A DNA stretch of 64,000 nt from Actinomadura barringtoniae (GCF_017573505.1 NZ_JAGEOJ010000001.1:62001-126000); one strand, 5' to 3'. Positions 36,821 to 45,990 are shown, counted from the first letter of the stretch. A program made the numbers and translations. The notes: generated by a model not told the origin, from the sequence alone.

Positions 36821-39499
36821 ATGCGATCGACTGACATCCGCTCGACCTTTCTCGACTTCTTCACCGCGCGCGACCACAAGATCGCGCCGTCCAGCCCGCT
36901 GATCCCCGATGATCCGACGCTGCTGCTGACGGCGGCGGGCATGAACCAGTTCAAGCCGTACTACCTGGGCGAGAGCGTCCCGCCGCATCGGCGGATGACG
37001 TCCGTGCAGAAGTGCGTGCGCACCTCCGACATCGAGAACGTGGGCCGTACGACGCGGCACGCGACGTTCTTCGAGATGCTCGGCAACTTCTCGTTCGGTG
37101 ACTACTTCAAGGGCGAGGTGATCGCCTGGTCGTGGGAATTGCTGACCGATCACTTCGGCCTCGACCCGGACCGGCTCTGGGTCACCGTCTTCCGGGACGA
37201 CGATGAGGCGGAACGGCTGTGGCGCCGGATCGGCGTGCCCGGCGAACGCGTCCAGCGGCTCGGCATGGCCGACAACTACTGGTCCATGGGCGTTCCCGGA
37301 CCGTGCGGCCCGTCGTCCGAGCTGCACTACGACCGCGGCCCCTCGTTCGGCAAGCGCGAAGGCCCAGGCGGGGGCGGTCCGGCGGTGGACGGGGAGCGCT
37401 ACCAGGAGATCTGGAACCTGGTCTTCATGCACAAGCGCCGCGGCGAGGGCGACGGCAAGGACGGCTTCCCGATCCTGGGCGAGCTGCCGACGCGCAACAT
37501 CGACACCGGCCTCGGCATGGACCGGCTCGCGGCGATCTTGCAGGACGTGGACACGGTGTGCGAGACCGATCTCCTCGCGCCGACGTTCCGGCTCGTTCAG
37601 GAGCTGGCGGAACGCGAGTATCCGGGCCGTGACGGCAGCGAGGAGTCGATGTCGTTCCGCGTCGTCGCCGAGCATGCGCGCTCGACCGCGTTCCTGATCG
37701 CGGACGGGGTGCTGCCGCACGGCGACGGGCGCGGGTTCGTGCTGCGCCGGCTGATGCGGCGGGCGGTACGGCACGCGCGGCTGCTCGGCGTCGAGGGCCC
37801 GGTGCTGCCCGCGCTCACCGCGAGCGTCGTCGACAACCTCGGCACGGCGTGGCCAGAGCTCGAACGGCGCCGCGACCACATCCGGAAGGTCGTCGAGGCG
37901 GAGGAGGACGGCTTCGACCGGACGCTCCGCCTGGGCTCGCGGTTCCTGGACACCGCGATCGACAAGGCGCGTTCGAACGGAACGTCGCAGCTGAACGGCC
38001 GGACGGTCTTCGACCTGCACAACTCCTACGGCTTCCCCGCGGACCTCACCCTGGACGCGGCGCGTTCGGCGGGGCTCAGCGTGGACGAGGAGGGTTTCGG
38101 CCTACTCCTGGAAGAGCACGCGCGGCGCGCGAAGGACGCGGAGCGCGACAGGAAGGGCGATGCGGTCGCGCGCCAGGACACCTACCGCAGGATCGTCGCG
38201 GAGCACGGGCTGACCGACTTCATCGGTTACGAGGCGACCGAAGGCGAGGGACGGATCCTGGCGCTCCTGAAAGGCCCAGATCTGGTCGAACGCGCAGTAG
38301 AAGGCGACGAGGTCGAACTCGTTCTGGACCGCAGCCCGTTCTATGCGGAGGCGGGCGGGCAGGTCGGCGACACCGGCACGCTCCGCACGCCGGGCGGCGG
38401 CGCCCTCCAGGTCGTCGATACCCGGCCCGGCCTGACCGGCCTGCACGTGCACACCGCGCGCGTGACCAGCGGCGAGGTCCGTACGGGCGAACCGACCGAG
38501 GTGACCGTCGACGCGGACCGCCGCGCGGCGACCGCGCGTTCGCACAGTGCGACCCACGTGCTGCACGCGATGCTGCGCAGCGTTCTCGGCGAGCACGCGA
38601 CACAGCAGGGCTCGCGCGTCGAGCCGGGACGGCTGCGCTTTGACTTCTCGCACTTCTCCTCAGTCGAGCCGGGCGCGCTCCAGACCGTTCAGTCGCTGGT
38701 GAACGACTACCTCATGGACGATCCGGACGTGCGCGTGTGGGAGGCGAGCCGCGCAGAGGCGGAGGTGGCGGGCGCGGTCGCGCTGTTCGGCGAGAAGTAC
38801 GGCGAGCACGTCCGCATCGTCGACATCGGCGACGCGTCCCGCGAACTGTGCGGCGGAACGCATGTGGGCCACGGCTCCCAGGCGGGCCCGGTGCACCTGG
38901 TCGGCGAGTCGTCCATCGGCGTCGGCCTCCGCCGCATCGAGGCGCTCACCGGCGCGGACGCGCTACGCCACTACGACCACCAGCAAACAGTCCTCAACGA
39001 ACTCGCGACCCTCCTGGAGGTCCGCCCGGACGAGACACCCGGTGCGCTGCGCCGCCGCCTGGACGTTCTCGCTGAGACCCAGCGCGAACTCACCCGCCTG
39101 CGCCGCGCGGACCAGGCGGCGATCGGCGAACGCCTGACCTCCCGTTCAAAAAGAGCAGGGAGCGGCTGGCTGATCGCCGAGCAGGTGGACGGCGTCCCGC
39201 CCGAGGACCTCCGCTCGCTCGCGCTCACCCTCACCCACCGCGAAGGCCCAGGCGTCGTCGTCCTGGGCACCGCGAGCGAAGGCAAGGCGACGCTGGTCGC
39301 GGCGATCACCCGCGACCTCGCCGACACCGGCCTGCAGGCGCGCACCCTCCTGGCGAACGCGGGCAAGGCGGTAGGCGGCGGCGCGGGCGGCCGAGGCCCC
39401 GTCGCCCACGCGGGCGGCCGCAACCCAAGCGGCCTCCCGAACGCGCTCTCCATAGCGTCCAACGAAGCGCGCTCAGCCCTCACCACCCCAACCCCCTAA
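36821..39499 (+). CDS. alaS: Alanyl-tRNA synthetase, full length
   Basis: 892 residues with all AlaRS parts: class II catalytic core (about 1-250, motif 1-3 region NPYY-like FKPYYLGE, RTSDIENVGRTTRHATFFEMLGNFS segment), tRNA-recognition helices, the editing domain with THVLH (HxxxH) near residue 585 and CGGTHV near 686, and the C-terminal oligomerisation domain with the Gly-rich VGGGAGGRGP. Catalytic and editing residues are intact. The usual actinobacterial neighbours (ruvX, mltG, aroE) are absent; instead it sits alone between uncharacterised genes and an exporter, so it could be a second, specialised or resistance-type copy. Confidence 0.93.
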   Translation: MRSTDIRSTFLDFFTARDHKIAPSSPLIPDDPTLLLTAAGMNQFKPYYLGESVPPHRRMTSVQKCVRTSDIENVGRTTRHATFFEMLGNFSFGDYFKGEVIAWSWELLTDHFGLDPDRLWVTVFRDDDEAERLWRRIGVPGERVQRLGMADNYWSMGVPGPCGPSSELHYDRGPSFGKREGPGGGGPAVDGERYQEIWNLVFMHKRRGEGDGKDGFPILGELPTRNIDTGLGMDRLAAILQDVDTVCETDLLAPTFRLVQELAEREYPGRDGSEESMSFRVVAEHARSTAFLIADGVLPHGDGRGFVLRRLMRRAVRHARLLGVEGPVLPALTASVVDNLGTAWPELERRRDHIRKVVEAEEDGFDRTLRLGSRFLDTAIDKARSNGTSQLNGRTVFDLHNSYGFPADLTLDAARSAGLSVDEEGFGLLLEEHARRAKDAERDRKGDAVARQDTYRRIVAEHGLTDFIGYEATEGEGRILALLKGPDLVERAVEGDEVELVLDRSPFYAEAGGQVGDTGTLRTPGGGALQVVDTRPGLTGLHVHTARVTSGEVRTGEPTEVTVDADRRAATARSHSATHVLHAMLRSVLGEHATQQGSRVEPGRLRFDFSHFSSVEPGALQTVQSLVNDYLMDDPDVRVWEASRAEAEVAGAVALFGEKYGEHVRIVDIGDASRELCGGTHVGHGSQAGPVHLVGESSIGVGLRRIEALTGADALRHYDHQQTVLNELATLLEVRPDETPGALRRRLDVLAETQRELTRLRRADQAAIGERLTSRSKRAGSGWLIAEQVDGVPPEDLRSLALTLTHREGPGVVVLGTASEGKATLVAAITRDLADTGLQARTLLANAGKAVGGGAGGRGPVAHAGGRNPSGLPNALSIASNEARSALTTPTP

Positions 39500-39519
39500 C
39501 CACCCCCGCAACCCCCGGC

Positions 39520-39720
39520 CCGCCCGGCACCCAGCCGGGCGAGCCACTGGGCAGGCGGACCACCCGGCAGGTGCGCCACCGGGCAGGTAGACGACCGCGT
39601 TGGTAGACCGCCGAGCAGGCAGGCTGCCGAGCACCGGGCAGACAAGCCACCGGGCACGTCGGCCACCGGCAAGGCGGGCCACCGGCAAGGCGGGCCACCG
39701 CAAGCCCGGTCACCCAGCGG
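39520..39720. repeat. Degenerate CCACCGGGCAGG-type tandem repeats
   Basis: Loose 15-16-base units (ccaccgggcaggtag, ccaccggcaaggcggg and relatives) fill the 288-base gap between the convergent alaS and MFS genes. The plus strand changes from C-rich to G-rich near 39.7 kb. No gene or clear terminator is visible. Confidence 0.55.
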
Positions 39721-39787
39721 TGGGCTGCTGGGAGGTTGGCCGCTGGGAGGTGGGCCGCTGGAGTGAGGGCGGGTGTTTGGGGGTGGG

Positions 39788-40987
39788 TCAGGTTGTGGGG
39801 GTGGGGACTGGGGTTTGGTGGGGGCGGGTTGGGAGGAGGGCGCTGATGGCTCGGGGGCCTGCCAGGGCTACGAAGACGGCGAGGATGCCGGGGAGGGCCA
39901 GGGCTGCGGGGAGGGATGTCAGGTCGGCTAGGTGGCCGATGACGGCGGGGCCCGCGAGAAGGCCGCAGTAGAGGAACGTGGTGATCATGGCCAGGGCCCG
40001 GCCGGCGGCTTCTTGGCTGGCGCCTACGGAGGAGAAGGCGACAGGGACGACTGTGGCTAGGCCCGTTCCGACGAGGGCCCAGCCTGCCCAGGCGAGGGCC
40101 ATCGAGGCGCCGGAGGTGAGGGGCGCGATCAGGACGAGCGCGTAGCCGCTGGCGGCGAGGCTGCCGGCAAGGCGGAGGGTTCGGGTGGCGCCGAGGCGGC
40201 CGCGGATGCGGTCGCCCAGGAAGCGCATCACGGTCATCGCGGTGGAGAAGACGGTGAAGGCGAGGGGTGCCAGGTCCGGATCGACCTCCAGGACGCGGCG
40301 GGCGTGGATGGCGGCCCAGTCCATGGCGGCGCCCTCGGCGATCGCGCCCGCGAAGACCACGGCGCCGAGGAGCAGGACGGCGGCTCGGCCTACGCTGCGG
40401 CGTTCGGCGGACTTGGCCTCGACTGGCTTGGGGCTTGTGCGGTCGTGCAGGAGCAGGGGGCCGGGGAGGAGGAAGAGGACCGCGCCGGCGATCGCGGTGA
40501 TGGTCAGGAGGGTGCCGACGCCCAGGCCGCCGCGCAGGGCCGCCGAGGTGAGGAGGCCGCCCGCGGCGCCGCCCAGGCTCCACATGCCGTGGAACGAGGA
40601 CATGATCGGCCGCTCGTAGACGAGCTCGACCTCGACGGCGTGCGCGTTCATGGCCAGTTCCAGCACGCCGAGGCCGAGGCCGAAGACGAAGGCGCAGGCC
40701 AGCAATACCCCGTACGAGCCCGCCAGCGCGGGGCCGAGCAGGACGAGGGCCGCGATCGGGCCCGAGATCAGGCAGACCCGGCGGCTGGACCAGCGGTCGG
40801 CCAGCCGCCCGGCGCCCTGCATGGACACCAGGACGCCCAGGGAGACCAGGAGTAGGACCGTTCCAGTGCGGCCGGTGCCGAGGTCCAGCCGTTCGTCGAG
40901 GGCGGGCAGGCTCGCGGCCCACATGCCGAACACCAGGCCGCATAGGCCGAAGTAGCAGAAAACGCCGATCCGAGCCCGTCTAGCCAC
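39788..40987 (-). CDS. MFS transporter
   Basis: 399 residues from GTG 40987, preceded by GGGGAGGGAAT; a GTG at 41005 would put that site inside the gene. About 12 transmembrane helices; the MFS loop 2-3 motif appears as GRLADRWSSRRV. The size and pattern fit small-molecule or drug exporters of the FucP/YbjJ-like group. It is divergent from a ROK regulator, which probably controls it. Confidence 0.88.
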   Translation of the reverse strand: MARRARIGVFCYFGLCGLVFGMWAASLPALDERLDLGTGRTGTVLLLVSLGVLVSMQGAGRLADRWSSRRVCLISGPIAALVLLGPALAGSYGVLLACAFVFGLGLGVLELAMNAHAVEVELVYERPIMSSFHGMWSLGGAAGGLLTSAALRGGLGVGTLLTITAIAGAVLFLLPGPLLLHDRTSPKPVEAKSAERRSVGRAAVLLLGAVVFAGAIAEGAAMDWAAIHARRVLEVDPDLAPLAFTVFSTAMTVMRFLGDRIRGRLGATRTLRLAGSLAASGYALVLIAPLTSGASMALAWAGWALVGTGLATVVPVAFSSVGASQEAAGRALAMITTFLYCGLLAGPAVIGHLADLTSLPAALALPGILAVFVALAGPRAISALLPTRPHQTPVPTPTT

Positions 40988-41003
40988 ATTCCCTCCCCGA
41001 ATC

Positions 41004-41032
41004 ACATAATTTGCTCGCTCCTAGAACATAAT
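41004..41032. promoter_or_regulatory. Paired ACATAAT repeats between MFS and ROK genes
   Basis: ACATAAT occurs at 41004-41010 and 41026-41032, a spacing of 22 bases (about two helical turns), in the only A/T-rich stretch of a 70-base divergent promoter region. It may be a regulator site or part of the promoters. Confidence 0.35.
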
Positions 41033-41057
41033 CGGGATCGACTGCTGGCACAATCGG

Positions 41058-42218
41058 GTGGTGACCGGAGCGACGACGAGCAGCGAGCTGCGCCAGCACA
41101 ACCTGCTGCGCGTGCTCCGGGCCGTGCACGACGGCGAGGCGCGCATCACCAGGTCGGAGCTGACCCGCGACCTGGAGCTGGCCCGGGGCACCGCCGCGGT
41201 GCTGGTCGGCGACCTGGTCAACGCGCGCCTGATCCGCGAGGAGCCCGCGCCCGAGCCGCAGCGCACCCGCGGCCGCCCGACCGCCGTGCCCGGGCCGCAT
41301 CCCGACGGGCCGCTGGCGATCGCGGTCGATCTCCGCGAGGACGCCTGGACGATCGCGGCGGCCGAGCTGGGCGGGCGGCTGACCGTTCTGGAGGACCGCC
41401 CGCACGACGAGAACCCCGCCGCCGACGTGCTCGCCGAGCTGGCCGCCGCCGTACGCCGGCACCGCGCCGACCTGGCGCCGCGCACGGTCGGCGTGGCGGT
41501 CGCGGCGCCCGGGCCCGTACGGGAAGGCAGGCTCCTGGACATCCCGCACCTGGACTGGCGCGACGTCGACGCGGTGGCCGCGCTGGACGGCGCGCTCCTG
41601 GACAACGACGCCACGGTCGCGGGGCTGGCGGAGGCGCGGCGCGGCGCCCTGCGGGACGCGAGCCTCGGCCTGCACCTGCACATCGAGTTCGACCTCGGCG
41701 GAACGCTCGTCGTGGCGGGCAACCCGCTGCCCGGCGCCCGCGGAACGTCCGGTGAGTTCGGCCACATGCCTCTGACCGGCACCGATGTCGCCTGCGCGTG
41801 CGGCGCGACCGGCTGCTGGGGAGTCGAGGTGGGCGGCAACGCGCTACTCAGGGCGGCGGGGCTACCCGTTCACGACCATGCGCGCGCCCTGCAGGTCCTG
41901 AAGGAGAACAAGGCCGCCGTGGACGAGGTGGCCGCTCCCCTGGGCGTCGGCATCAGCGCGCTGGTGAACGCCCTGGACCCCGGAGTGGTGACCCTGTCCG
42001 GCATGGGCCCGGGCATCCTCGACATGTCGATGGACGAGGTCCAGAAGACCTACCTGCCGGGCCTGATGACGTTCCGCCGCGAACAGCCCCCGGCGATCAT
42101 CCCGTCGGCCCTGGGCACCAAGGCCACTCTCATCGGCGCCGCGGAACGAGTCTTCGACGCCTTCCTCACCCCCGAAGGCCTCACCACCTGGCACAACCGC
42201 GCCAACACCACCGTCTGA
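41058..42218 (+). CDS. ROK-family transcriptional regulator
   Basis: 386 residues. N-terminal winged HTH at about 10-65 (RSELTRDLELARGTAAVLVGDLVNARLI), then a ROK sugar-kinase-like domain with the zinc motif CACGATGCWGVEVGG near residue 253. The kinase ATP motif is degenerate (AVDLREDAWTIAA), as in repressors. ROK repressors such as XylR/NagC release DNA on binding sugars. It is divergent from the MFS transporter gene, which suggests control of a sugar or metabolite exporter. Confidence 0.9.
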   Translation: MVTGATTSSELRQHNLLRVLRAVHDGEARITRSELTRDLELARGTAAVLVGDLVNARLIREEPAPEPQRTRGRPTAVPGPHPDGPLAIAVDLREDAWTIAAAELGGRLTVLEDRPHDENPAADVLAELAAAVRRHRADLAPRTVGVAVAAPGPVREGRLLDIPHLDWRDVDAVAALDGALLDNDATVAGLAEARRGALRDASLGLHLHIEFDLGGTLVVAGNPLPGARGTSGEFGHMPLTGTDVACACGATGCWGVEVGGNALLRAAGLPVHDHARALQVLKENKAAVDEVAAPLGVGISALVNALDPGVVTLSGMGPGILDMSMDEVQKTYLPGLMTFRREQPPAIIPSALGTKATLIGAAERVFDAFLTPEGLTTWHNRANTTV

Positions 42219-42285
42219 CCTGCCGCGACCGAGCCGCCGCGTCTCCCTTACACTCCACTCGGACATAGACGGGGAAACGGGGCAA

Positions 42286-42462
42286 ATGATCGACGATCCT
42301 TCTGGCTACAGCGTCGGCTGGCTGACGCTGAGCCTGATCAACGCGGGGCTGGCACAGGGCAAGGGCCGCAGCGGCTGGAACTGGTTCTTCGTATCGCTGT
42401 TCTTCGGGCCGTTCGCGACGTTCCTGATCGTCGTGTGGGACCGGCCTGCGCGCCGGACCTGA
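42286..42462 (+). CDS. Small membrane protein (58 residues)
   Basis: ATG 42286 with GACGGGGAAACGGGG upstream; the stop at 42460-42462 abuts the stop of the convergent TetR gene at 42463. The product starts MIDDPSGYSVGWLTLS and has two hydrophobic segments, roughly residues 9-22 and 31-50, joined by a Gly/Lys/Arg turn (QGKGRSGWNW), and ends in a basic tail. It resembles short actinobacterial hypothetical membrane proteins. It is 68 bases downstream of the ROK gene on the same strand. Confidence 0.6.
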   Translation: MIDDPSGYSVGWLTLSLINAGLAQGKGRSGWNWFFVSLFFGPFATFLIVVWDRPARRT

Positions 42463-43104
42463 TCAAACGGCTTCTGCCGGCTCCTTGCCGAAGGCGCGGA
42501 GGAACGTGTCCACGGCCGCCTTTGCCAGGTGGCGAAGCTCTTCTTCGGGGACCTCTTGGGTGCCTAGGCGGGTGCGTCGGTCCAGGGGGGCACTGAGCAG
42601 GGCGGCCAGTTGTTCGGCTGCCAGGAGCGGGTCGGTCAACTGGAGGCGGCCGGCCAGGGCCAGGCGGGCTAGGCGGTCGGCCAGGGCTTCCATGACCCGG
42701 TCGGCGGCGCGGCGCTGAACGATGTCGAGCAGGTCGGGCAGCTGGGATAGCTCGGCCGCCATCAAGCGGCGCAAGGCCCAGGAGCGTTCGTCGCAGTAGC
42801 AGTCCATCAGCGCCAGGCCGACGCTCTCCAGCCGTTCCCGCAGGTCCCCCTCCCCTGTCAGGCGTTCCACGGCGGCCATGTTCTTGGCCAGCGCGTCCTC
42901 GGCGACGGCGGCGAACGCCGCGCGCAGGAGGTTCTCCTTGTCGCCGAAGTGGTTGTAGACGGTCGCCTTCGCCACACCGGCCTCGGCGGCGACCGCGTCC
43001 ACGCCCGCCTGGGCGTAGCCCTCGCGGGCGAAGACCGTGAACGCGGCATCCAGGATCGCCTGCCGTTTGTCGATGCGGCCGCGCGCGACCGTCGTTCCGC
43101 TCAT
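42463..43104 (-). CDS. TetR-family transcriptional regulator
   Basis: 213 residues from the ATG at 43104; the open frame continues upstream to 43173 but the TetR domain begins at about residue 10. HTH region: YAQAGVDAVAAEAGVAKATVYNHFGDKENLL split across the recognition turn. The ligand domain resembles TetR proteins that control multidrug exporters (AefR-like C-terminus). It is divergent from a DHA2-type exporter; the 96-base gap contains ATTGG-N10-CCAAT (43133-43152), a weak operator candidate. Confidence 0.9.
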   Translation of the reverse strand: MSGTTVARGRIDKRQAILDAAFTVFAREGYAQAGVDAVAAEAGVAKATVYNHFGDKENLLRAAFAAVAEDALAKNMAAVERLTGEGDLRERLESVGLALMDCYCDERSWALRRLMAAELSQLPDLLDIVQRRAADRVMEALADRLARLALAGRLQLTDPLLAAEQLAALLSAPLDRRTRLGTQEVPEEELRHLAKAAVDTFLRAFGKEPAEAV

Positions 43105-43200
43105 GCACCGATCATACGTCCCGAGCCATGAGATTGGCCTCACGGGTCCAATTCGCTGGGCCCGGTTGCTCATGACTCGTTGGTCTCTTATGTTGAACTC

Positions 43201-44637
43201 ATGAGTCTAGTTAACGAGAACCGGCTGGATCCCGCGCTGCGGCGGCTGGTCGCGGTGATCCTGCTGGGCGGGATCATGGGGATCCTCGACGGCACGATGG
43301 TCGCCGTAGCGGTGGACACGCTGGTCGCGGAGTTCCACAGCTCGCTGAGCACGATCGGCTGGGTCTCCACCGCCTACCTGCTGACGCTGATCGTCACCAT
43401 CCCGGTCACCGGCTGGGCCATCGACCGGGTCGGCGCGAAACGGCTCTGGCTGGCCGGGCTGGTCCTGTTCGTCGCCGGGTCCGTGGCGTGCGGGCTGGCG
43501 TGGAACGTCGGCAGCCTGATCGTCTTCCGCGTCGCTCAGGGCCTGGGTGCCGGGATCCTCGACCCGCTGGTCCTGGTGCTGCTGGCGCGTTCCGCGGGAC
43601 CCGCGCGTGCGGGACGGGTGATGGGCGTGATGACGGCGACGCTGTCCGCCGGGCCAGTTCTCGGCCCGATCGTGGGCGGGATCGTGCTGGACGGCCTGGG
43701 CTGGCGGTGGATGTTCCTCATCAACGTGCCCATCGGCATCGCGGCGTTCCTGCTCGCGCTGCGTGTGGTCCCGGGCGACTCTCCGGCCGAGGGACGCCCC
43801 CGGGACCGCCTCGACGTCATCGGCTTGGCCCTGCTCGCACCGGGCCTGGCAGCTCTCGGTCTGGCCCTCTCCCAGACTGCCGAACGGACCCAGATCACGG
43901 CCTGGCAGGCGCTCGTCCCTCTTCTGGCCGGGGTGCTGTTTCTGGCGGCCTATGCGATCCGTGCACTCCGCGCGCGAAAGACGCCGCCGCTGGTGGACCT
44001 GCGACTTTTCGCGCACGGAAGCTTCGCCGCGAGTGTCGCCGTCATCGCCCTCATAGGTTTGGCCACGTTCTCCGCCCTCTTCGTACTGCCGCTGTACTTC
44101 CAGCAGTTGCACGGATACGGGGCGCTCAAGGCAGGTCTCTTGGTGGCGCCCCTGGGACTGGGTGCGGTCCTGGCCGGTTCCCTCGCCGGGCGGCACAGCG
44201 ACCGGATCGGCGGACGCAACCTCATCCGCCTCGGCACTCTGCTCGGCTTGGCCAGCCTGATCGGGCTCACGCGCCTGGGACCGGACACGAGCATCATCTG
44301 GCCTGCGTTGGCGGCGTTCGGGGCGGGTGTGGGTCTTGGTTCCGTGGGTGCTCCGACGATGGGCGGGCTCTACCGAACGCTTCCCGCACAGCTCGTTCCC
44401 CAGGGCAGCTCGGTCCTCTACATGCTCAACCAGCTCGGCGCCTCGATCGGCATCGCCGTGGTCGCGCTGCTCATGGAAACCGCCGGCAATCCCCTACAGG
44501 GCTTTCACCACGTGGCCTGGCTGGGCGTCGCCGCGGCCTTGCTCATCCTCGTCACCAGCGCGTTCCTGCCGGGCAAGCACACGGAATCCGCCGCCGAAGC
44601 TTCCGCAGAGGCCGTCACCGAAGGAGCATCCCGTTGA
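43201..44637 (+). CDS. DHA2-type MFS multidrug exporter
   Basis: 478 residues from the ATG at 43201. About 14 transmembrane helices, as in the EmrB/QacA (DHA2) group; conserved segments include GWVSTAYLLTLIVTIPVTGW broken by loops, DRVGAKRLWLAG and the motif C-like GPVLGPIVGGIVLDGLGWRWMF region. Proton-driven drug or metabolite export is expected, controlled by the divergent TetR. Its stop overlaps the TTG of the truncated SDR fragment (TTGA), indicating that an SDR gene once followed in the operon. Confidence 0.92.
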   Translation: MSLVNENRLDPALRRLVAVILLGGIMGILDGTMVAVAVDTLVAEFHSSLSTIGWVSTAYLLTLIVTIPVTGWAIDRVGAKRLWLAGLVLFVAGSVACGLAWNVGSLIVFRVAQGLGAGILDPLVLVLLARSAGPARAGRVMGVMTATLSAGPVLGPIVGGIVLDGLGWRWMFLINVPIGIAAFLLALRVVPGDSPAEGRPRDRLDVIGLALLAPGLAALGLALSQTAERTQITAWQALVPLLAGVLFLAAYAIRALRARKTPPLVDLRLFAHGSFAASVAVIALIGLATFSALFVLPLYFQQLHGYGALKAGLLVAPLGLGAVLAGSLAGRHSDRIGGRNLIRLGTLLGLASLIGLTRLGPDTSIIWPALAAFGAGVGLGSVGAPTMGGLYRTLPAQLVPQGSSVLYMLNQLGASIGIAVVALLMETAGNPLQGFHHVAWLGVAAALLILVTSAFLPGKHTESAAEASAEAVTEGASR

Positions 44638-44723
44638 AGACCATCGTCATCACCGGCGGAACGGACGGCATCGGCAAGGGCCTGGGCCTGGGCCTGGGCC
44701 CGGACCCTAGGGTGGATGAATGA
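44634..44723 (+). pseudogene. Truncated short-chain dehydrogenase (N-terminal fragment)
   Basis: TTG 44634 follows AAGGAG and overlaps the exporter stop. The 29-codon frame reads KTIVITGGTDGIGKGLG: a textbook SDR beta-1 and cofactor loop (TGGxxGIG). It then runs into three ctgggc repeats and stops at 44721-44723. Everything after the first Rossmann strand and helix is missing, so this is a deletion remnant whose translation signals survive. Confidence 0.7.
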
Positions 44724-44935
44724 GCGACAGGGACCCCGACCCGGCGAAGAAGCCGTTCTCCAAGCGCACCCGCACCAAGGAAGGGCGCACGTACTACGAC
44801 AACGTCTACGCGAGCTCCCTCGAAGAGGCGTACGAGCGGTACGGCGAGAGCCACATGGAGGGCGCCGAGGTCGACATCGTTCCGGCCGACGCCGACGACC
44901 TGGATCGAGGCGACCGCGGCCTGAGCTACCCCTGA
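44720..44935 (+). CDS. Small conserved hypothetical protein (71 residues)
   Basis: ATG 44720 overlaps the stop of the SDR remnant (ATGA). The product is very hydrophilic with a basic N-terminal third (KKPFSKRTRTKEGRTYYDN) and acidic C-terminal half (EVDIVPADADDLDRGDRG). No known domain. It resembles short actinobacterial hypotheticals, so I treat it as real. It may originally have had its own promoter inside the lost SDR gene. Confidence 0.55.
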   Translation: MSDRDPDPAKKPFSKRTRTKEGRTYYDNVYASSLEEAYERYGESHMEGAEVDIVPADADDLDRGDRGLSYP

Positions 44936-44940
44936 GACCG

Positions 44941-45990
44941 TCAGCCGGCGGCGCGGTCGGGCTGGGGGCGGCGCCTGCGGGCGAGGTCGGTGAGGGACGT
45001 CGGGTTCCACACGGCGTCCGCCTTGAAGACGTCGGTGCCGGGCGGAACGATCTCGTCGATGCGGTCGAGGGTCGCGTCGTCGAGGGTGAGCGGGGCGCCC
45101 TTCAGCAGGCTCTCGAGCTGCTCCATCGTGCGGGGACCGATGATCACCGACGTGACCGCGGGGTGGGTGGCGGCGAAGGCGACGGCGAGTTCGGGCAGCG
45201 TGCAGCCGACCTCGTCGGCGAGCTCGGCCAGCCGCTCCACGGCGTCGAACTTGGCGGCGTTGCCGGGGATGGACGGGTCGAAGCGGAACGGCTGGCGCGC
45301 GGCGCGGCCCGAGGTCAGGTCGACGTCGCGGCCCTTGCGGTACTTGCCGGACAGGAAGCCGGCGGCGAGCGGGCTCCAGGTGAGCACGCCCATTCCGTAG
45401 CGTTCACAGACCGGGAGAACGGACCGCTCGATGCCGCGCGCCAGGATCGAGTACGGCGGCTGCTCGGTGCGCATTCGCAGGAGGCCGCGGTTCTCGGAGA
45501 CGTGGTGGGCCTCGACCAGGTCCTCGGCGGGGAACGTGGAGCAGCCGAACGCCCGGATCTTGCCCTGGTGGACGAGGTCGGTCAGCGCCGACAGCGTCTC
45601 CTCGATGTCGGTGGACTCGTCGGGGCGGTGAATCTGGTAGAGGTCGATCCAGTCGGTCCGCAGCCGCCGCAGGCTCTCCTCGACCTCCTTGACGATCCAG
45701 CGCCGCGAGTTGCCGCCGCGGTTGCGGCCCTCGCCCATCTGGAAGTGCACCTTGGTGGCGAGCACGATGTCGTCGCGGCGGTCCTTCAGCGCCTTGCCGA
45801 CGATGACCTCGCTCTCGCCCGCGGAGTACATGTCGGCGGTGTCGACGAAGTTGACGCCCTGGTCGAGGGCGGCGTGGATGATCCGGATGCTGTCGTCGTG
45901 GTCGGGGTTGCCGACCGCTCCGAACATCATCGTGCCGAGGCAGTGGACGCTGACTTCCATGCCTGTCTTGCCGAGCATGCGATAACGCAA
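44941..45990 (-). CDS. Aldo/keto reductase
   Basis: 349 residues from TTG 45990, which has AGGAG five bases upstream; the ATG at 45978 is the alternative. The protein opens LRYRMLGKTGMEVS, typical of AKRs. Catalytic tetrad candidates are the Asp and Tyr in VDTADMYSAGESE, the Lys in LATKVHFQ and the His in YQIHRPDE. It reduces carbonyls with NADPH; the YajO/IolS-like subgroup is likely. The long upstream frame seen here is a read-through of the tRNA gene. Confidence 0.92.
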   Translation of the reverse strand: MRYRMLGKTGMEVSVHCLGTMMFGAVGNPDHDDSIRIIHAALDQGVNFVDTADMYSAGESEVIVGKALKDRRDDIVLATKVHFQMGEGRNRGGNSRRWIVKEVEESLRRLRTDWIDLYQIHRPDESTDIEETLSALTDLVHQGKIRAFGCSTFPAEDLVEAHHVSENRGLLRMRTEQPPYSILARGIERSVLPVCERYGMGVLTWSPLAAGFLSGKYRKGRDVDLTSGRAARQPFRFDPSIPGNAAKFDAVERLAELADEVGCTLPELAVAFAATHPAVTSVIIGPRTMEQLESLLKGAPLTLDDATLDRIDEIVPPGTDVFKADAVWNPTSLTDLARRRRPQPDRAAG

